From Thermoactinomyces sp. DSM 45892 (GTDB lineage Bacteria; Bacillota; Bacilli; Thermoactinomycetales; Thermoactinomycetaceae): a stretch of DNA of 64,000 bases. A model generated the notes under the pieces. It ran no database searches, was not told the origin of the DNA, and saw only the letters and a list, made by a program, of their open reading frames with translations. Below, piece by piece: positions 45,854 through 54,564 of the stretch. How positions within the stretch are numbered: the stretch's first letter is position 1; every line of letters begins with the position of its first letter. The stretch lies in NCBI RefSeq assembly GCF_900107305.1, contig NZ_FNPL01000001.1, positions 1 to 64,000 of the forward strand, in the 5' to 3' direction. Position numbers and translations under genes: made by a program.

Positions 45854-46339
45854 GTGACTACCCTTCTAAAGAAAATAATGTCAGCATTACTAGCTTCTTC
45901 TTGGGCTATCCTGATAGTGCCGATAGTAGAAGTTTTAAGTAGAAATAATGGCAAATTTCCCTTCGATACGCTAGATACGATGTTTTCTCTTGGTTTTTTG
46001 GTTCTTGTCGTAGTCACTCCTGCAACTTTCATATTTGGAATTCTTGCTTCGTGGATTATCGACATAACCACACGTAAATGGGCGAACCATGCTCTCTTCC
46101 GATTTATTGGTTACCTTCTATTTGGAACCTTGTCTGGTATCACCACTAATGATGATAAATTCTTATTCTTAATCTATGTTTCAGGTATCACAGTCTCTAT
46201 CCTCTTTTTTATAAGCAATGAATTTCTATCGCAAAAAAAGAATTGGCCACCAAGCACTCGAATATGGGTCATACTTCTCATTCCTTATCTGTTCTTATTC
46301 TCACTATTCTTATGCCATTATTTCGGAATTTTATATTAG
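45854..46339 (+). CDS. four-helix membrane protein, unknown
   Basis: GTG 45854 (GGAGAGG seven bases upstream) gives 161 residues with about four hydrophobic helices (near 8-27, 42-62, 84-116, 136-158). The longer in-frame reading from 45794 has no ribosome site. No family is recognised. It lies between the lipoprotein and the TetR gene, all on the same strand, and overlaps neither. Confidence 0.7.
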   Translation: MTTLLKKIMSALLASSWAILIVPIVEVLSRNNGKFPFDTLDTMFSLGFLVLVVVTPATFIFGILASWIIDITTRKWANHALFRFIGYLLFGTLSGITTNDDKFLFLIYVSGITVSILFFISNEFLSQKKNWPPSTRIWVILLIPYLFLFSLFLCHYFGILY

Positions 46340-46350
46340 GGAGAGGGAAG

Positions 46351-46941
46351 ATGACGAAACAACAAAAACGAACTACTACCACGATAAAGAGAATCAAGAA
46401 TGCTGGTCTTCGCTTATTTGCTCGCAGGGGTTATCATGCTACTAGTGTGGATGAAATCGTGGAAGAGGCTGGATATACAAAGGGTGCTTTTTATGGTCAT
46501 TTCAAAAGTAAGGAAGAATTGTTCTTGTCAATCATGGATGAGCGAATGATCCTGCATCAAACAGAGATTGTGAAGTCCTTTCAAGTTCATGAAGATGATG
46601 GACTGATAACGATCACACGCCAATTGGAATACGTCATACAACGGGCTCAAGATGATTCATGGGCATCCATTTACTTCGAGTTTCTAGCGAACACTCGTCG
46701 GAATCCCGAAGTACAGAAGAAACTTGCTCTGATGTATAGCAGGTGGAGAGAGTTTGTAACAGGCTTCTTTCAGAATCTACAAGAGAAAGGACTTATCAAA
46801 ATCAATATAGATATACAACTACTGGCCACCACCATAATAGCCCTCTTTGATGGCTTTAATATTCAATCTTATATCGATCCACACGAAGATTCCAAAAAAC
46901 AAATTCAGATCATCTCTCATCTTTTAGGAGTTGAGAGATGA
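46351..46941 (+). CDS. TetR-family transcriptional regulator
   Basis: ATG 46351 (GGGAGAGGG upstream) gives 196 residues. The N-terminal HTH reads IKNAGLRLFARRGYHATSVDEIVEEAGYTKGAFYGHFKSKEELF, broken here only by the normal turn; this is the classic TetR motif. The C-terminal part is a helical ligand-binding domain. It closes the cluster started by the palindrome-controlled promoter 2.4 kb upstream and is the obvious candidate for binding those sites. A perfect terminator follows. Confidence 0.92.
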   Translation: MTKQQKRTTTTIKRIKNAGLRLFARRGYHATSVDEIVEEAGYTKGAFYGHFKSKEELFLSIMDERMILHQTEIVKSFQVHEDDGLITITRQLEYVIQRAQDDSWASIYFEFLANTRRNPEVQKKLALMYSRWREFVTGFFQNLQEKGLIKINIDIQLLATTIIALFDGFNIQSYIDPHEDSKKQIQIISHLLGVER

Positions 46942-46956
46942 TCTGTTCAGCACTGA

Positions 46957-46995
46957 AATGACTTGAAAATCTTATAAGATTTTCAAGTCATTTTT
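46957..46995 (+). terminator. terminator of the TetR-linked operon
   Basis: Near-perfect stem AAATGACTTGAAAATCTTA and its complement with a minimal loop, ending in TTTTT. Confidence 0.9.
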
Positions 46996-47154
46996 AGTTG
47001 AATGTCTGATAAGGCTTACGTACTATTTTTATACGCACCCCTAGATGACATTGTTCTTGAATTCACAACTGATAGTTTAGCAAACAGGTTAAAGAATTCA
47101 TTTAAGATATAGATAAAGTCTTCTACTGTTGATGATCAGAGGATTGATCCATTT

Positions 47155-47547
47155 TTATCGCTCTGTATCTATAATTCCTTTTTCTTTTTCTATCAAAATT
47201 TCACTTTCCTTCACAGAAATTACTTCCACCTCATCACAGTAAAGTCGAATATCGCCCTCTACATCGTCTAATTCATATTTCTGTTCCCAACCTTCTTCCT
47301 CGCGATCAATCAAATCAAGTGTAGGTGAATTTCCATGCCACAATCTATCAATATAAAGTCCCTCTACTCCGATAAAACGAATATGAGCCTCATATGTTTT
47401 ATTTTCTTCTAAGAATAAGCCCTTCAGATCAACGATCGGGGTTGTTTCGGGATCGTGAAGTCCTTGATATGGCATTTCGGTATAAAAGTGAATATCAAAT
47501 ATATAATCGAGTCTACGGATTAAGCCTTTCATTTCTAAATAATCCAC
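47155..47547 (-). CDS. acidic protein, unknown function
   Basis: A 130-residue acidic protein, start GTG 47547 after AGAGGG. It reads as beta-rich (TYEAHIRFIGVEGLYIDRLW, DIRLYCDEVEVISV) with an acidic linker. No family is recognised; size and composition resemble contact-toxin immunity proteins, but no toxin gene is adjacent, so I do not claim it. The gap 46996-47154 before it holds nothing I can name. Confidence 0.55.
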   Translation of the reverse strand: MDYLEMKGLIRRLDYIFDIHFYTEMPYQGLHDPETTPIVDLKGLFLEENKTYEAHIRFIGVEGLYIDRLWHGNSPTLDLIDREEEGWEQKYELDDVEGDIRLYCDEVEVISVKESEILIEKEKGIIDTER

Positions 47548-47687
47548 TATTATCCCTCTTTCAATGTTGTAGATATAATAGAACCCATTTGCATGAGAGA
47601 ACTCTGCTGAAACGGCTTTGTCCCTTAAAAAATCGGCTCTAGGAAAAATATTAAGTTATACATACACTCGTAGAGTAGTTTTATCTG

Positions 47688-48422
47688 TTAGTCTTTATTG
47701 TAATAATAAGCTTTAACAAAAGAATACTCCCTGCCCCTAGCTTCACACCACTCTACAAATCCTCGTGACTGATCTTTTCTAAATAAATTCCAGTCATCCA
47801 ACAATTTTTTATAATAGATAAGATCAAGATAGTTTGTATTCTTGGTTTGTTCGCATTCTACTCTACCATTCAGCTCCTGTATCTCTCTCATAAGATCAAT
47901 ATCTTTCTCGTTGCTTCCTAGATATAAGTCCTCAGAGATATGATGGAATGAATACCAAAGTGAATCAAAATGTATATCAATTAATCTCGATATGGCTCTT
48001 TGTTCATTATTACCTCCCACTTCAATTGCTTTATGTAAATAAGTCATAGATACATCTAAATCAATGCAATTATTCCTTCTCAAGAATAAGCCATACCATC
48101 TATAGGGTCTCGGGTCCTGCGGGATCAACTTCATCCACTCATTGAGAACAGGTTTTAACAAGTTTTCATCTAACTGATAAACAAGCACATCATACACATT
48201 AAACAAGCCTACAATTTTAAATTCCTCAATTAGACCAAACAGCCATATAACAAAATCTTGCTGATTCCTCTGATCCCAATTTCGTGCCTCATCAATAAAT
48301 AACTCTAGTTCTTTAAAAGACTGCTTTCGCAACCCCTTGGCTTTAAGAAAACAAAACTCTTTAAATAATGGATACTCAACTAATTTATCATTTTCCAATA
48401 TCTTAGCTAAAATTGTTTTCAT
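47688..48422 (-). CDS. helical (TPR-like) protein, unknown
   Basis: ATG 48422 (GGGGGAG upstream) gives 244 residues, mostly amphipathic helices with aromatic-rich pairs. DPRPYRWYGLFLRRNN and VSMTYLHKAIEVGGNNEQ look like degenerate tetratricopeptide units. No catalytic motif. It follows a 71-residue gene on the same strand 29 bases away, so both may be transcribed together. Confidence 0.6.
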   Translation of the reverse strand: MKTILAKILENDKLVEYPLFKEFCFLKAKGLRKQSFKELELFIDEARNWDQRNQQDFVIWLFGLIEEFKIVGLFNVYDVLVYQLDENLLKPVLNEWMKLIPQDPRPYRWYGLFLRRNNCIDLDVSMTYLHKAIEVGGNNEQRAISRLIDIHFDSLWYSFHHISEDLYLGSNEKDIDLMREIQELNGRVECEQTKNTNYLDLIYYKKLLDDWNLFRKDQSRGFVEWCEARGREYSFVKAYYYNKD

Positions 48423-48451
48423 GCTTTCTCCCCCGTACAAGATACATATCT

Positions 48452-48667
48452 TTATTCAAGTATCTTCATTGAGCCATTATTTCTCTTTGTTTCATCCCTT
48501 TGCTCCAGTAACTCTGCAATTATCATTCGAAAAAGCGAAACATTTTCTCTCGACATATCTATAAATGGGACTTTATCTAATTTTTCATATAAGGATTTCA
48601 GTTCAGCACTAGAGGGCTTCTTTAAATCCTCCTCGTTTACTCTCTCACTCTCAACATCTTGAGACAT
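48452..48667 (-). CDS. small charged protein, unknown
   Basis: Seventy-one residues, charged and helical (SSAELKSLYEKLDKVPFIDM...). AGAGGTC precedes the ATG. It could be a small regulatory or antitoxin-like protein paired with the downstream 244-residue gene, but no toxin motif supports this. Confidence 0.5.
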   Translation of the reverse strand: MSQDVESERVNEEDLKKPSSAELKSLYEKLDKVPFIDMSRENVSLFRMIIAELLEQRDETKRNNGSMKILE

Positions 48668-48714
48668 ATTGACCTCTCATGGTTAAACTCCTTCGAAACG
48701 TTTCCGTTTTTAAC

Positions 48715-48755
48715 AAAATATAGAGAGCATTCAGTTTGATAGCCCTCTATATTTA
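48715..48755 (-). terminator. terminator of the nrd operon
   Basis: AAATATAGAG-GC arms around a 13-base loop, ending in a U-rich tract on the minus strand, 53 bases after the nrdF stop codon. Confidence 0.7.
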
Positions 48756-48807
48756 CCACTTTTGTCTGCATAGCAAACCTGTCTATCTGTTCATATCGAA
48801 GAATATC

Positions 48808-49797
48808 CTACAATCGATCGAATACAAAATCTTCGTCCGTCAGAGATTCAACATTAACCGTTTTAATGTAGCCATTTCCTTTGGTAGAAAAGAAATCATG
48901 TGTCTTCGTTTGAGTACTCAAGCCGTTCAGGATAATCGGATTGATCTCTTGCTCCTTATATATCGGTTCCAAACCAAGATTCATTAGAGCTTTGTTCGCA
49001 TTATAGTGCAAAAATGCTTTCACCTCGTGATCTAATCCGATGGTCGAGTACAGATCCTCTGTGTAACGATACTCATTTTCCATCAACTTGGCTAACAGGG
49101 ACATTACTCCAGCGGATACCAAATCCTTCTCTATATCAGAAAGTTGATCATACGTTTCTTGAGCTAATTTCCCTACATATAATCCATGAATTGATTCATC
49201 CCGAATGATCAAGTTGATGATCTCTCCCGAAGCAATCATCCGTCCTTTACCATCCTCAGCTCCTCCCCCTCCAGCTAGATAGAGCGGATAAAAGAACCCT
49301 GAGTAAAAGAGAAACGACTCTAAAAACACGGATGCAACCATTGCCATGTACAATGATGATCGGTCAACTATGCTCTCATAATACTCCTCTATGATCTGTG
49401 CTTTGTGTTGCAAATATTGGTTCCGTTCAACCCATTCAAAGACCTCATCGATCTCTGAACCATTTAATAATGTGGTAAAAATAGTAGAGTATGATTTTGC
49501 ATGAATGGCTTCCATCATCCCCATAAAAGAGAGCAATGCTTTCCTTTGCAAACCCTCTACATTTTCAGCTATTTTCGGCATTCCTATCGTACTTTGTTTA
49601 GTATCAAGCAAGGTAAGTCCTCCAAGGACTTTCTTATATACATCTCGCTCATCTTCTGTTAACGACTTCCATATAGAGTGATCCTTCGTCGGAACAAATT
49701 CAGTATCTAGCCACATCTGAGAGAAATTTTGATCTAAAAACTCCAATGTATAATCATCATCTTTTGTATTGTAGTTAATTGCTTTATGAATCTTCAT
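48808..49797 (-). CDS. nrdF: class Ib ribonucleotide reductase beta subunit
   Basis: The 329-residue protein carries the metal ligands of the R2 fold: Asp in LLDTKQ, Glu and His in MMEAIHAKSYS, Glu in FLESFLFYSGF and Glu/His in RDESIHGLYVG. It generates the Tyr radical used by NrdE to reduce ribonucleoside diphosphates. I prefer ATG 49797 (MKIHKAINYN...), which matches the usual length. An ATG at 49830 adds 11 residues and overlaps the nrdE stop. Belongs with nrdE and nrdI just upstream; an NrdH glutaredoxin is not visible here. Confidence 0.92.
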   Translation of the reverse strand: MKIHKAINYNTKDDDYTLEFLDQNFSQMWLDTEFVPTKDHSIWKSLTEDERDVYKKVLGGLTLLDTKQSTIGMPKIAENVEGLQRKALLSFMGMMEAIHAKSYSTIFTTLLNGSEIDEVFEWVERNQYLQHKAQIIEEYYESIVDRSSLYMAMVASVFLESFLFYSGFFYPLYLAGGGGAEDGKGRMIASGEIINLIIRDESIHGLYVGKLAQETYDQLSDIEKDLVSAGVMSLLAKLMENEYRYTEDLYSTIGLDHEVKAFLHYNANKALMNLGLEPIYKEQEINPIILNGLSTQTKTHDFFSTKGNGYIKTVNVESLTDEDFVFDRL

Positions 49798-49817
49798 ATC
49801 CCGTGGATGCTCCTCTC

Positions 49818-51905
49818 TTATATTGTGCATGATACACAGTCCTGCGCTTCTAAGTTTCGAGTCCTTGTATAATAGAGACTTTTCAGCCCTTTCTTGTGTC
49901 CATATATATAGAGACGAGAAAGCTCTTTGGTTGAAATATCGCTATTAACAAACAATGTGCAACTAATACCTTGATCGATATGCTTTTGCCATGTAGCGAT
50001 CACATCAATCATGTCGTACATATCCATATCATAAGCCGTTCTATAAAACCAAAATGTTTCTGGACTCAAAAATGGCATGGGGTAATGAGTAGTCGAGTCT
50101 GCATATACACGAGTTTCAACATGTTCGGTGATTGGCATAAGCCCAGATGTTGCATTCTGGATATACGAAATAGAACCTGTAGGTGCAATGGCGTTCAAAT
50201 AAGAATGATATAAACCGTATCTCTGGATATCGGATATTAATTGCTTCCAGTCTTGAACAGTTGGTACATAAATATCCTCCATTAATGATTGAACCTTTTC
50301 CGTTGTGGGGTTAAAGTCTTGCTCGGTGTAATTCTCCAGACCTTTGCCTTGTGCATACAAACTCTGGTTGAAATGTTGAAATGCCTCCCCTTTCTGCTTT
50401 GCAATTTCCATGGATCGTTGCAAAGAGTAGAAGCGGATCATCATTCCTAATATATCTGCCAGCTCAATCGATTCTTTACTTCCATATGCCATCTGATTTT
50501 TTGCCAGTAATCCATGCCAATTCATAACTCCCAGTCCGATGGAACGCATATCATCGTTTGCGTTCTTTATGGAAGGCACTTCTGTGATGGACGTTTTTTC
50601 TGCCACCGTTGTTAACGCATCAATTCCTAACTTAACTGACTGCTCAATCGAATTATGTTCAACGATACTCACTAAATTCAGCGAACCCAAATTACAAGAG
50701 ATATCATATCCAAATCTATCAATGCCCGAATATCCTTGGATATCCGAGGGGGTTTGTACTTGAAAGATTTCGGTACAAAGATTACTCATTCGAATGGGAG
50801 CCACCTCGGATAGATGGTGATTTTGATTCGCATTATCTCGGTACATGAAGTATGGATATCCACTCGCCAGTTGAGTCTTAGCTATCAACGTCAACATCTC
50901 ACGAGCATCTAATTTTCGCTTCTTTACATCGGCATCGTTTATGAGTTTCTCATACCACTCGTCCATGTTCATTTCATCCAAATGGATTCCATATTTTTTA
51001 TAGATTGAATATGGCTGGAAAACGAAAAACGGCTCATTCTTCTCAGCTATCTCAAAGAATTTATTAGGCACGATCACACCAATTGAGAGTGTTTTCAAAC
51101 GCTTCTTTTCATCTACGTTAATGTTCTTTGTTGATAGGAAATCTTCAATATCAGAGTGGAAAATATTTAAATATACCACACCACTCCCCGATCTCTGACC
51201 TAATTGGTTGAATTTCGAGAAGGTATCCTCTAAAATCTTCGCTATCCCCACAACGGAGGTAGAAGCTCCTTCAATCCCTTTTATTGGGTCTCCAGATCCA
51301 CGGAGTTTTGAAAGATTGACTCCGACTCCACCACCAAAGCGACTTAATTGAGCACAAGATTGTACAACATACATAATCCCTTCCGTCGTATCAGGACAAT
51401 CCAGCAAGAAACACGAGACCATCCTTCCCCCCCTCTTTCGGCCTGAGTTTAAGAAGGTTGGTGTTGCGGGTTGATATTCTTGGTTAATAAGCACATTCAC
51501 AAGTTCTTTCGCTTTTTCGAAATCCCCATCGGCTAAGAACAGAGCATTGATTGAAATTCGATCTTCATATCTCTCTAGGATCTTCTCACCATCATTGGTT
51601 TTCAAAGCATAATTGTTATAAAACTTGAATGCACTCATAAACGACGGAAATCGGAATTTCTTGGCATAGGACATGTCATATATCTCTTTTATCTGCTCAT
51701 ATGTATAGGGTTCAAACACGCTCGAATCATAGTAGTCATTCTCAATTAAATAGTCCAATTTCTCTTTGAGATCATGGAAGAAAACGGTGTTTTTATTTAT
51801 GTAGTTAATAAAGTATGATTTCACAGCTTCTTGGTCTTTCTCAAGTTGAAAAAAGCCGTTTTTTAATACCTTCACTTCATTATTTAGCTGAATATAGTTC
51901 GACAT
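49818..51905 (-). CDS. nrdE: class Ib ribonucleotide reductase alpha subunit
   Basis: A full-length 695-residue NrdE: PATPTFLNSGRKRGG with the first redox Cys region, SRFGGGVGVNLSKLRGSG, the finger-loop SNLCTEIFQ, the NLGSLNL motif and a C-terminal DCVSCTI redox pair. No intein or intron interrupts it, in contrast to the SPbeta nrdE. AAGGAG precedes the ATG. With NrdF and NrdI it gives the element its own dNTP supply, as in many large phages. Confidence 0.94.
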   Translation of the reverse strand: MSNYIQLNNEVKVLKNGFFQLEKDQEAVKSYFINYINKNTVFFHDLKEKLDYLIENDYYDSSVFEPYTYEQIKEIYDMSYAKKFRFPSFMSAFKFYNNYALKTNDGEKILERYEDRISINALFLADGDFEKAKELVNVLINQEYQPATPTFLNSGRKRGGRMVSCFLLDCPDTTEGIMYVVQSCAQLSRFGGGVGVNLSKLRGSGDPIKGIEGASTSVVGIAKILEDTFSKFNQLGQRSGSGVVYLNIFHSDIEDFLSTKNINVDEKKRLKTLSIGVIVPNKFFEIAEKNEPFFVFQPYSIYKKYGIHLDEMNMDEWYEKLINDADVKKRKLDAREMLTLIAKTQLASGYPYFMYRDNANQNHHLSEVAPIRMSNLCTEIFQVQTPSDIQGYSGIDRFGYDISCNLGSLNLVSIVEHNSIEQSVKLGIDALTTVAEKTSITEVPSIKNANDDMRSIGLGVMNWHGLLAKNQMAYGSKESIELADILGMMIRFYSLQRSMEIAKQKGEAFQHFNQSLYAQGKGLENYTEQDFNPTTEKVQSLMEDIYVPTVQDWKQLISDIQRYGLYHSYLNAIAPTGSISYIQNATSGLMPITEHVETRVYADSTTHYPMPFLSPETFWFYRTAYDMDMYDMIDVIATWQKHIDQGISCTLFVNSDISTKELSRLYIYGHKKGLKSLYYTRTRNLEAQDCVSCTI

Positions 51906-51915
51906 TGCAATCTCC

Positions 51916-52290
51916 TTAGCTGTTATTGTCTAGCTCTATGATTCGATTCTTAATCTCTTCAATATCCTTTTTCGTACCACTCAGTTCAAATTTCCCTAGC
52001 AACGGCACTCCAAACTGAGAAGCAATCCTCTCGCCTGCCATTGCAAAAAGAGGTATCCAATTTCGATTCCCACTCGATGCAACACCTCTGAGGTTGATAA
52101 AGTTACCTCGTAATAGAAACTTCATTGTAGTGGATGGAACATCTCCTCTTCCACAGGTATATGTCACCAGTACAAATGGTTCTTCTATTATAAGCCCCTC
52201 TTCAATTTTCATAGCTCTCATACCTAACTGCTTGACAAACCTCTCCACATTTCCAGTCAAACTATCGAATAAAACTAACATTTTATCCAC
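51916..52290 (-). CDS. nrdI: NrdI flavodoxin-like activator of class Ib reductase
   Basis: The 124-residue protein has the NrdI pattern: FDSLTGNVERFVKQL (FMN phosphate loop), VTYTCGRGDVPSTTMKFL and GVASSGNRNW. NrdI supplies oxidant for assembling the Mn/Tyr cofactor of NrdF. It starts at GTG 52290 and lies 10 bases before nrdE, so the order is I-E-F. This is the first of the three, and the parC-like gene ends 80 bases upstream. Confidence 0.92.
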   Translation of the reverse strand: MDKMLVLFDSLTGNVERFVKQLGMRAMKIEEGLIIEEPFVLVTYTCGRGDVPSTTMKFLLRGNFINLRGVASSGNRNWIPLFAMAGERIASQFGVPLLGKFELSGTKKDIEEIKNRIIELDNNS

Positions 52291-52331
52291 CCGAAATCCT
52301 ATTGAATTGTCTGTCCTATATCAGTTGAACA

Positions 52332-52365
52332 GTTAGAGGCAACCACATTTGGCAGTGCCTCTAAC
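52332..52365 (-). terminator. hairpin after the parC-like gene
   Basis: GTTAGAGGCA...TGCCTCTAAC stem directly after the topoisomerase subunit stop codon. It lacks a U tract, so it may be a weak terminator or an mRNA stabiliser. Confidence 0.4.
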
Positions 52366-52371
52366 CTCTCT

Positions 52372-54552
52372 CTATATTAAAAGTCCTTGTCCCAAACGCT
52401 TCTTTTTCATATCGACTAAATCGGTAAAATCACCCTCACGGTAGTACTTCCCAACTCCCGCACTCAAGGTTCGATAGTACTCTCGTTCCTCATATCCTTC
52501 GGTTGATAATCGATGATAATCGGATACAAGGCTTGCTTTCTTCGACTTCATGAGCTGAACCCCAATGGTAGTCTTACTTGTCTTGGGATTTATCATAGAC
52601 GTGTTTACTACGATGATTTTATCAATGGTTGATAGAGCCATGAGGTCATAGTCTTCTTGTGTGGCATCCCAATAGATCGGCTGTTTATCTGCATAGGCAT
52701 TCTTTAACATGGTTCGGTTGTGCTTTGTACTGTAGGCGGACAAGTCGATCTTAGCTACCTTCCCATCGTCAAAACCGATGATTAGATGTCCCTTATAGTC
52801 GTTAGTGACCGTCACATAAAGAATCTCTTCATCCTTTAGCCCTAATAGGGTTGGTAAAAACTCTCCGAGTGATGACGGTTTGTGATCATCTAACTCATAC
52901 GTTTTATATTTGTAGCAATTTTGTTGATTCGTGAAGATGAGGATATCTGAGTTATTTGTTGTATCCATTTCTCTCACTACTTGATCGCCATCTTTCACCT
53001 TCAATTGATTACTACTACGCAACGAAACCAATGGAATCTTCTTTAGATACCCTTCCTTTGTTACAAATACTCGTACATTGTAGTTCTCGATAGAAATCTG
53101 CTCTTCTTTCATCGACGACAAATCATCCACATGAATAATTTGTGAGCTTCTTTCCTTACCATATTGGCTCTTCACACGTTTCAGTTGCTCGACAATCACT
53201 TTTGATCGCTTCGATGGCTCATTAATCAACCCATGTAACCCTTGAATTTCCTTTTCCAATTTTTCTATCTCTTGGATTCTGGAAAGCAAATACTCTTCAT
53301 TTAAAGAACGCAATTTGATCTCTGCCACATACTCAGCCTGTAGTTCATCAATCTGGAAGGCATCCATTAAATTGCTAACTACTTGGTTGTTCAACTTCGT
53401 GCTCCGAATGATGGCAATCGCCTTATCAATATCGAGTAAGACTTGCTTCAACGCTTTTAGAAGATGCTTCTTTTTTTCCTTCTTATCTAATTCATAGATA
53501 GCTCCACGTTGAATACAATTAGATCGAAACTCAATCCACTCATGGATGATTTGTTTAATACCGAGGGTTTGAGGTCGTCCATTTACGATGATGTTGAAGT
53601 TACATGCAAAAGAATCTTCTAACGGTGTTAGCTTGTATAGCCTTGCAATCAGTCGCTCTTTATCTGTGTTGTTTTTCACTTGGATCTCGATCCCTTTGGA
53701 ATCAATGCCATAAATATCATCTATATCAACGATATCTTTGATCTTGCCTTCTTTTACTAGATCCGTAATCTTATCAATGATCGCTTCAAATGTAGTTGTA
53801 TAGGGTATCTGTTCAAAAATAATCGAGTTTCCTTGAATCTTATAGGTGGCTCGAATCTTAAATGAGCCCTTGCCCGTTTCATAAATTTGGTCAAAGTCCT
53901 TGGCGTTATGAACAATATGTCCACCCGTAGGAAAATCAGGAGCTAAAATATAATCGCTCACTACCGTCTCTTTGTTCTCAATATAGGTAATGGTGAAGTC
54001 AATCACTTCAATTAGATTAAAAGGAGCAACACTACTTGCCATTCCAACCGCTGTTCCAGAAGATGTATTTATTAAGATAGAGGGGTAAGTAACTGGAAGC
54101 AATCGTGGTTCTCTTAAAGTTCCATCATAGTTATCAATCATATCCACCGTATTTTGATCAATATCATGGAATAGTTCACTAGCGTTATCGGAAAGCTTAA
54201 CCTCTGTATATCTTGCAGAGGCATACTTCATATCTCTTGAATATTGCTTGCCGAAGTTTCCCTTCGAATCTATATATGGAAGGAGTAATGATTCGTTATC
54301 CTTTGCCATACGCACCAATGTCTCATAGATTGCCATATCCCCATGCGGATGTAGGAACATCGTCTGACCTACAACCCCTTGAGATTTTTTGCGATTTCCT
54401 TTTAATAAACCCATCTTAAACATTGTGTACAATATTCGCCGCTGACTTGGTTTCAGCCCGTCTATTTCTGGGAGCGCCCGACTCATAATAACATGAGCGG
54501 TATAAGGCATATAATTATTCCTTAGACTATCAACAATGCTCTGTTGTGTCAT
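52372..54552 (-). CDS. phage type IIA topoisomerase subunit A (ParC/GyrA-like)
   Basis: ATG 54552 (AAAGGAG upstream) gives 726 residues. It starts with the breakage-reunion domain: LPEIDGLKPSQRRILYTMF, HPHGDMAIYETLVRMA and the catalytic Tyr in ASARYTEVKLS (Tyr115). A coiled-coil tower (about 370-440) and a short beta-pinwheel C-terminal domain follow; it is shorter than chromosomal ParC or GyrA and lacks a GyrA box that I can see, so it should decatenate or relax rather than supercoil. It pairs with the gene 12 bases upstream. Host enzymes are encoded separately, so this is a phage topoisomerase. Confidence 0.9.
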   Translation of the reverse strand: MTQQSIVDSLRNNYMPYTAHVIMSRALPEIDGLKPSQRRILYTMFKMGLLKGNRKKSQGVVGQTMFLHPHGDMAIYETLVRMAKDNESLLLPYIDSKGNFGKQYSRDMKYASARYTEVKLSDNASELFHDIDQNTVDMIDNYDGTLREPRLLPVTYPSILINTSSGTAVGMASSVAPFNLIEVIDFTITYIENKETVVSDYILAPDFPTGGHIVHNAKDFDQIYETGKGSFKIRATYKIQGNSIIFEQIPYTTTFEAIIDKITDLVKEGKIKDIVDIDDIYGIDSKGIEIQVKNNTDKERLIARLYKLTPLEDSFACNFNIIVNGRPQTLGIKQIIHEWIEFRSNCIQRGAIYELDKKEKKKHLLKALKQVLLDIDKAIAIIRSTKLNNQVVSNLMDAFQIDELQAEYVAEIKLRSLNEEYLLSRIQEIEKLEKEIQGLHGLINEPSKRSKVIVEQLKRVKSQYGKERSSQIIHVDDLSSMKEEQISIENYNVRVFVTKEGYLKKIPLVSLRSSNQLKVKDGDQVVREMDTTNNSDILIFTNQQNCYKYKTYELDDHKPSSLGEFLPTLLGLKDEEILYVTVTNDYKGHLIIGFDDGKVAKIDLSAYSTKHNRTMLKNAYADKQPIYWDATQEDYDLMALSTIDKIIVVNTSMINPKTSKTTIGVQLMKSKKASLVSDYHRLSTEGYEEREYYRTLSAGVGKYYREGDFTDLVDMKKKRLGQGLLI

Positions 54553-54564
54553 GTTCAATCTCCT

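Noticed and set aside
49818-51905. Intein or intron in nrdE as in SPbeta
   Set aside because: The reading frame is continuous at normal length (695 residues) with all motifs in order.
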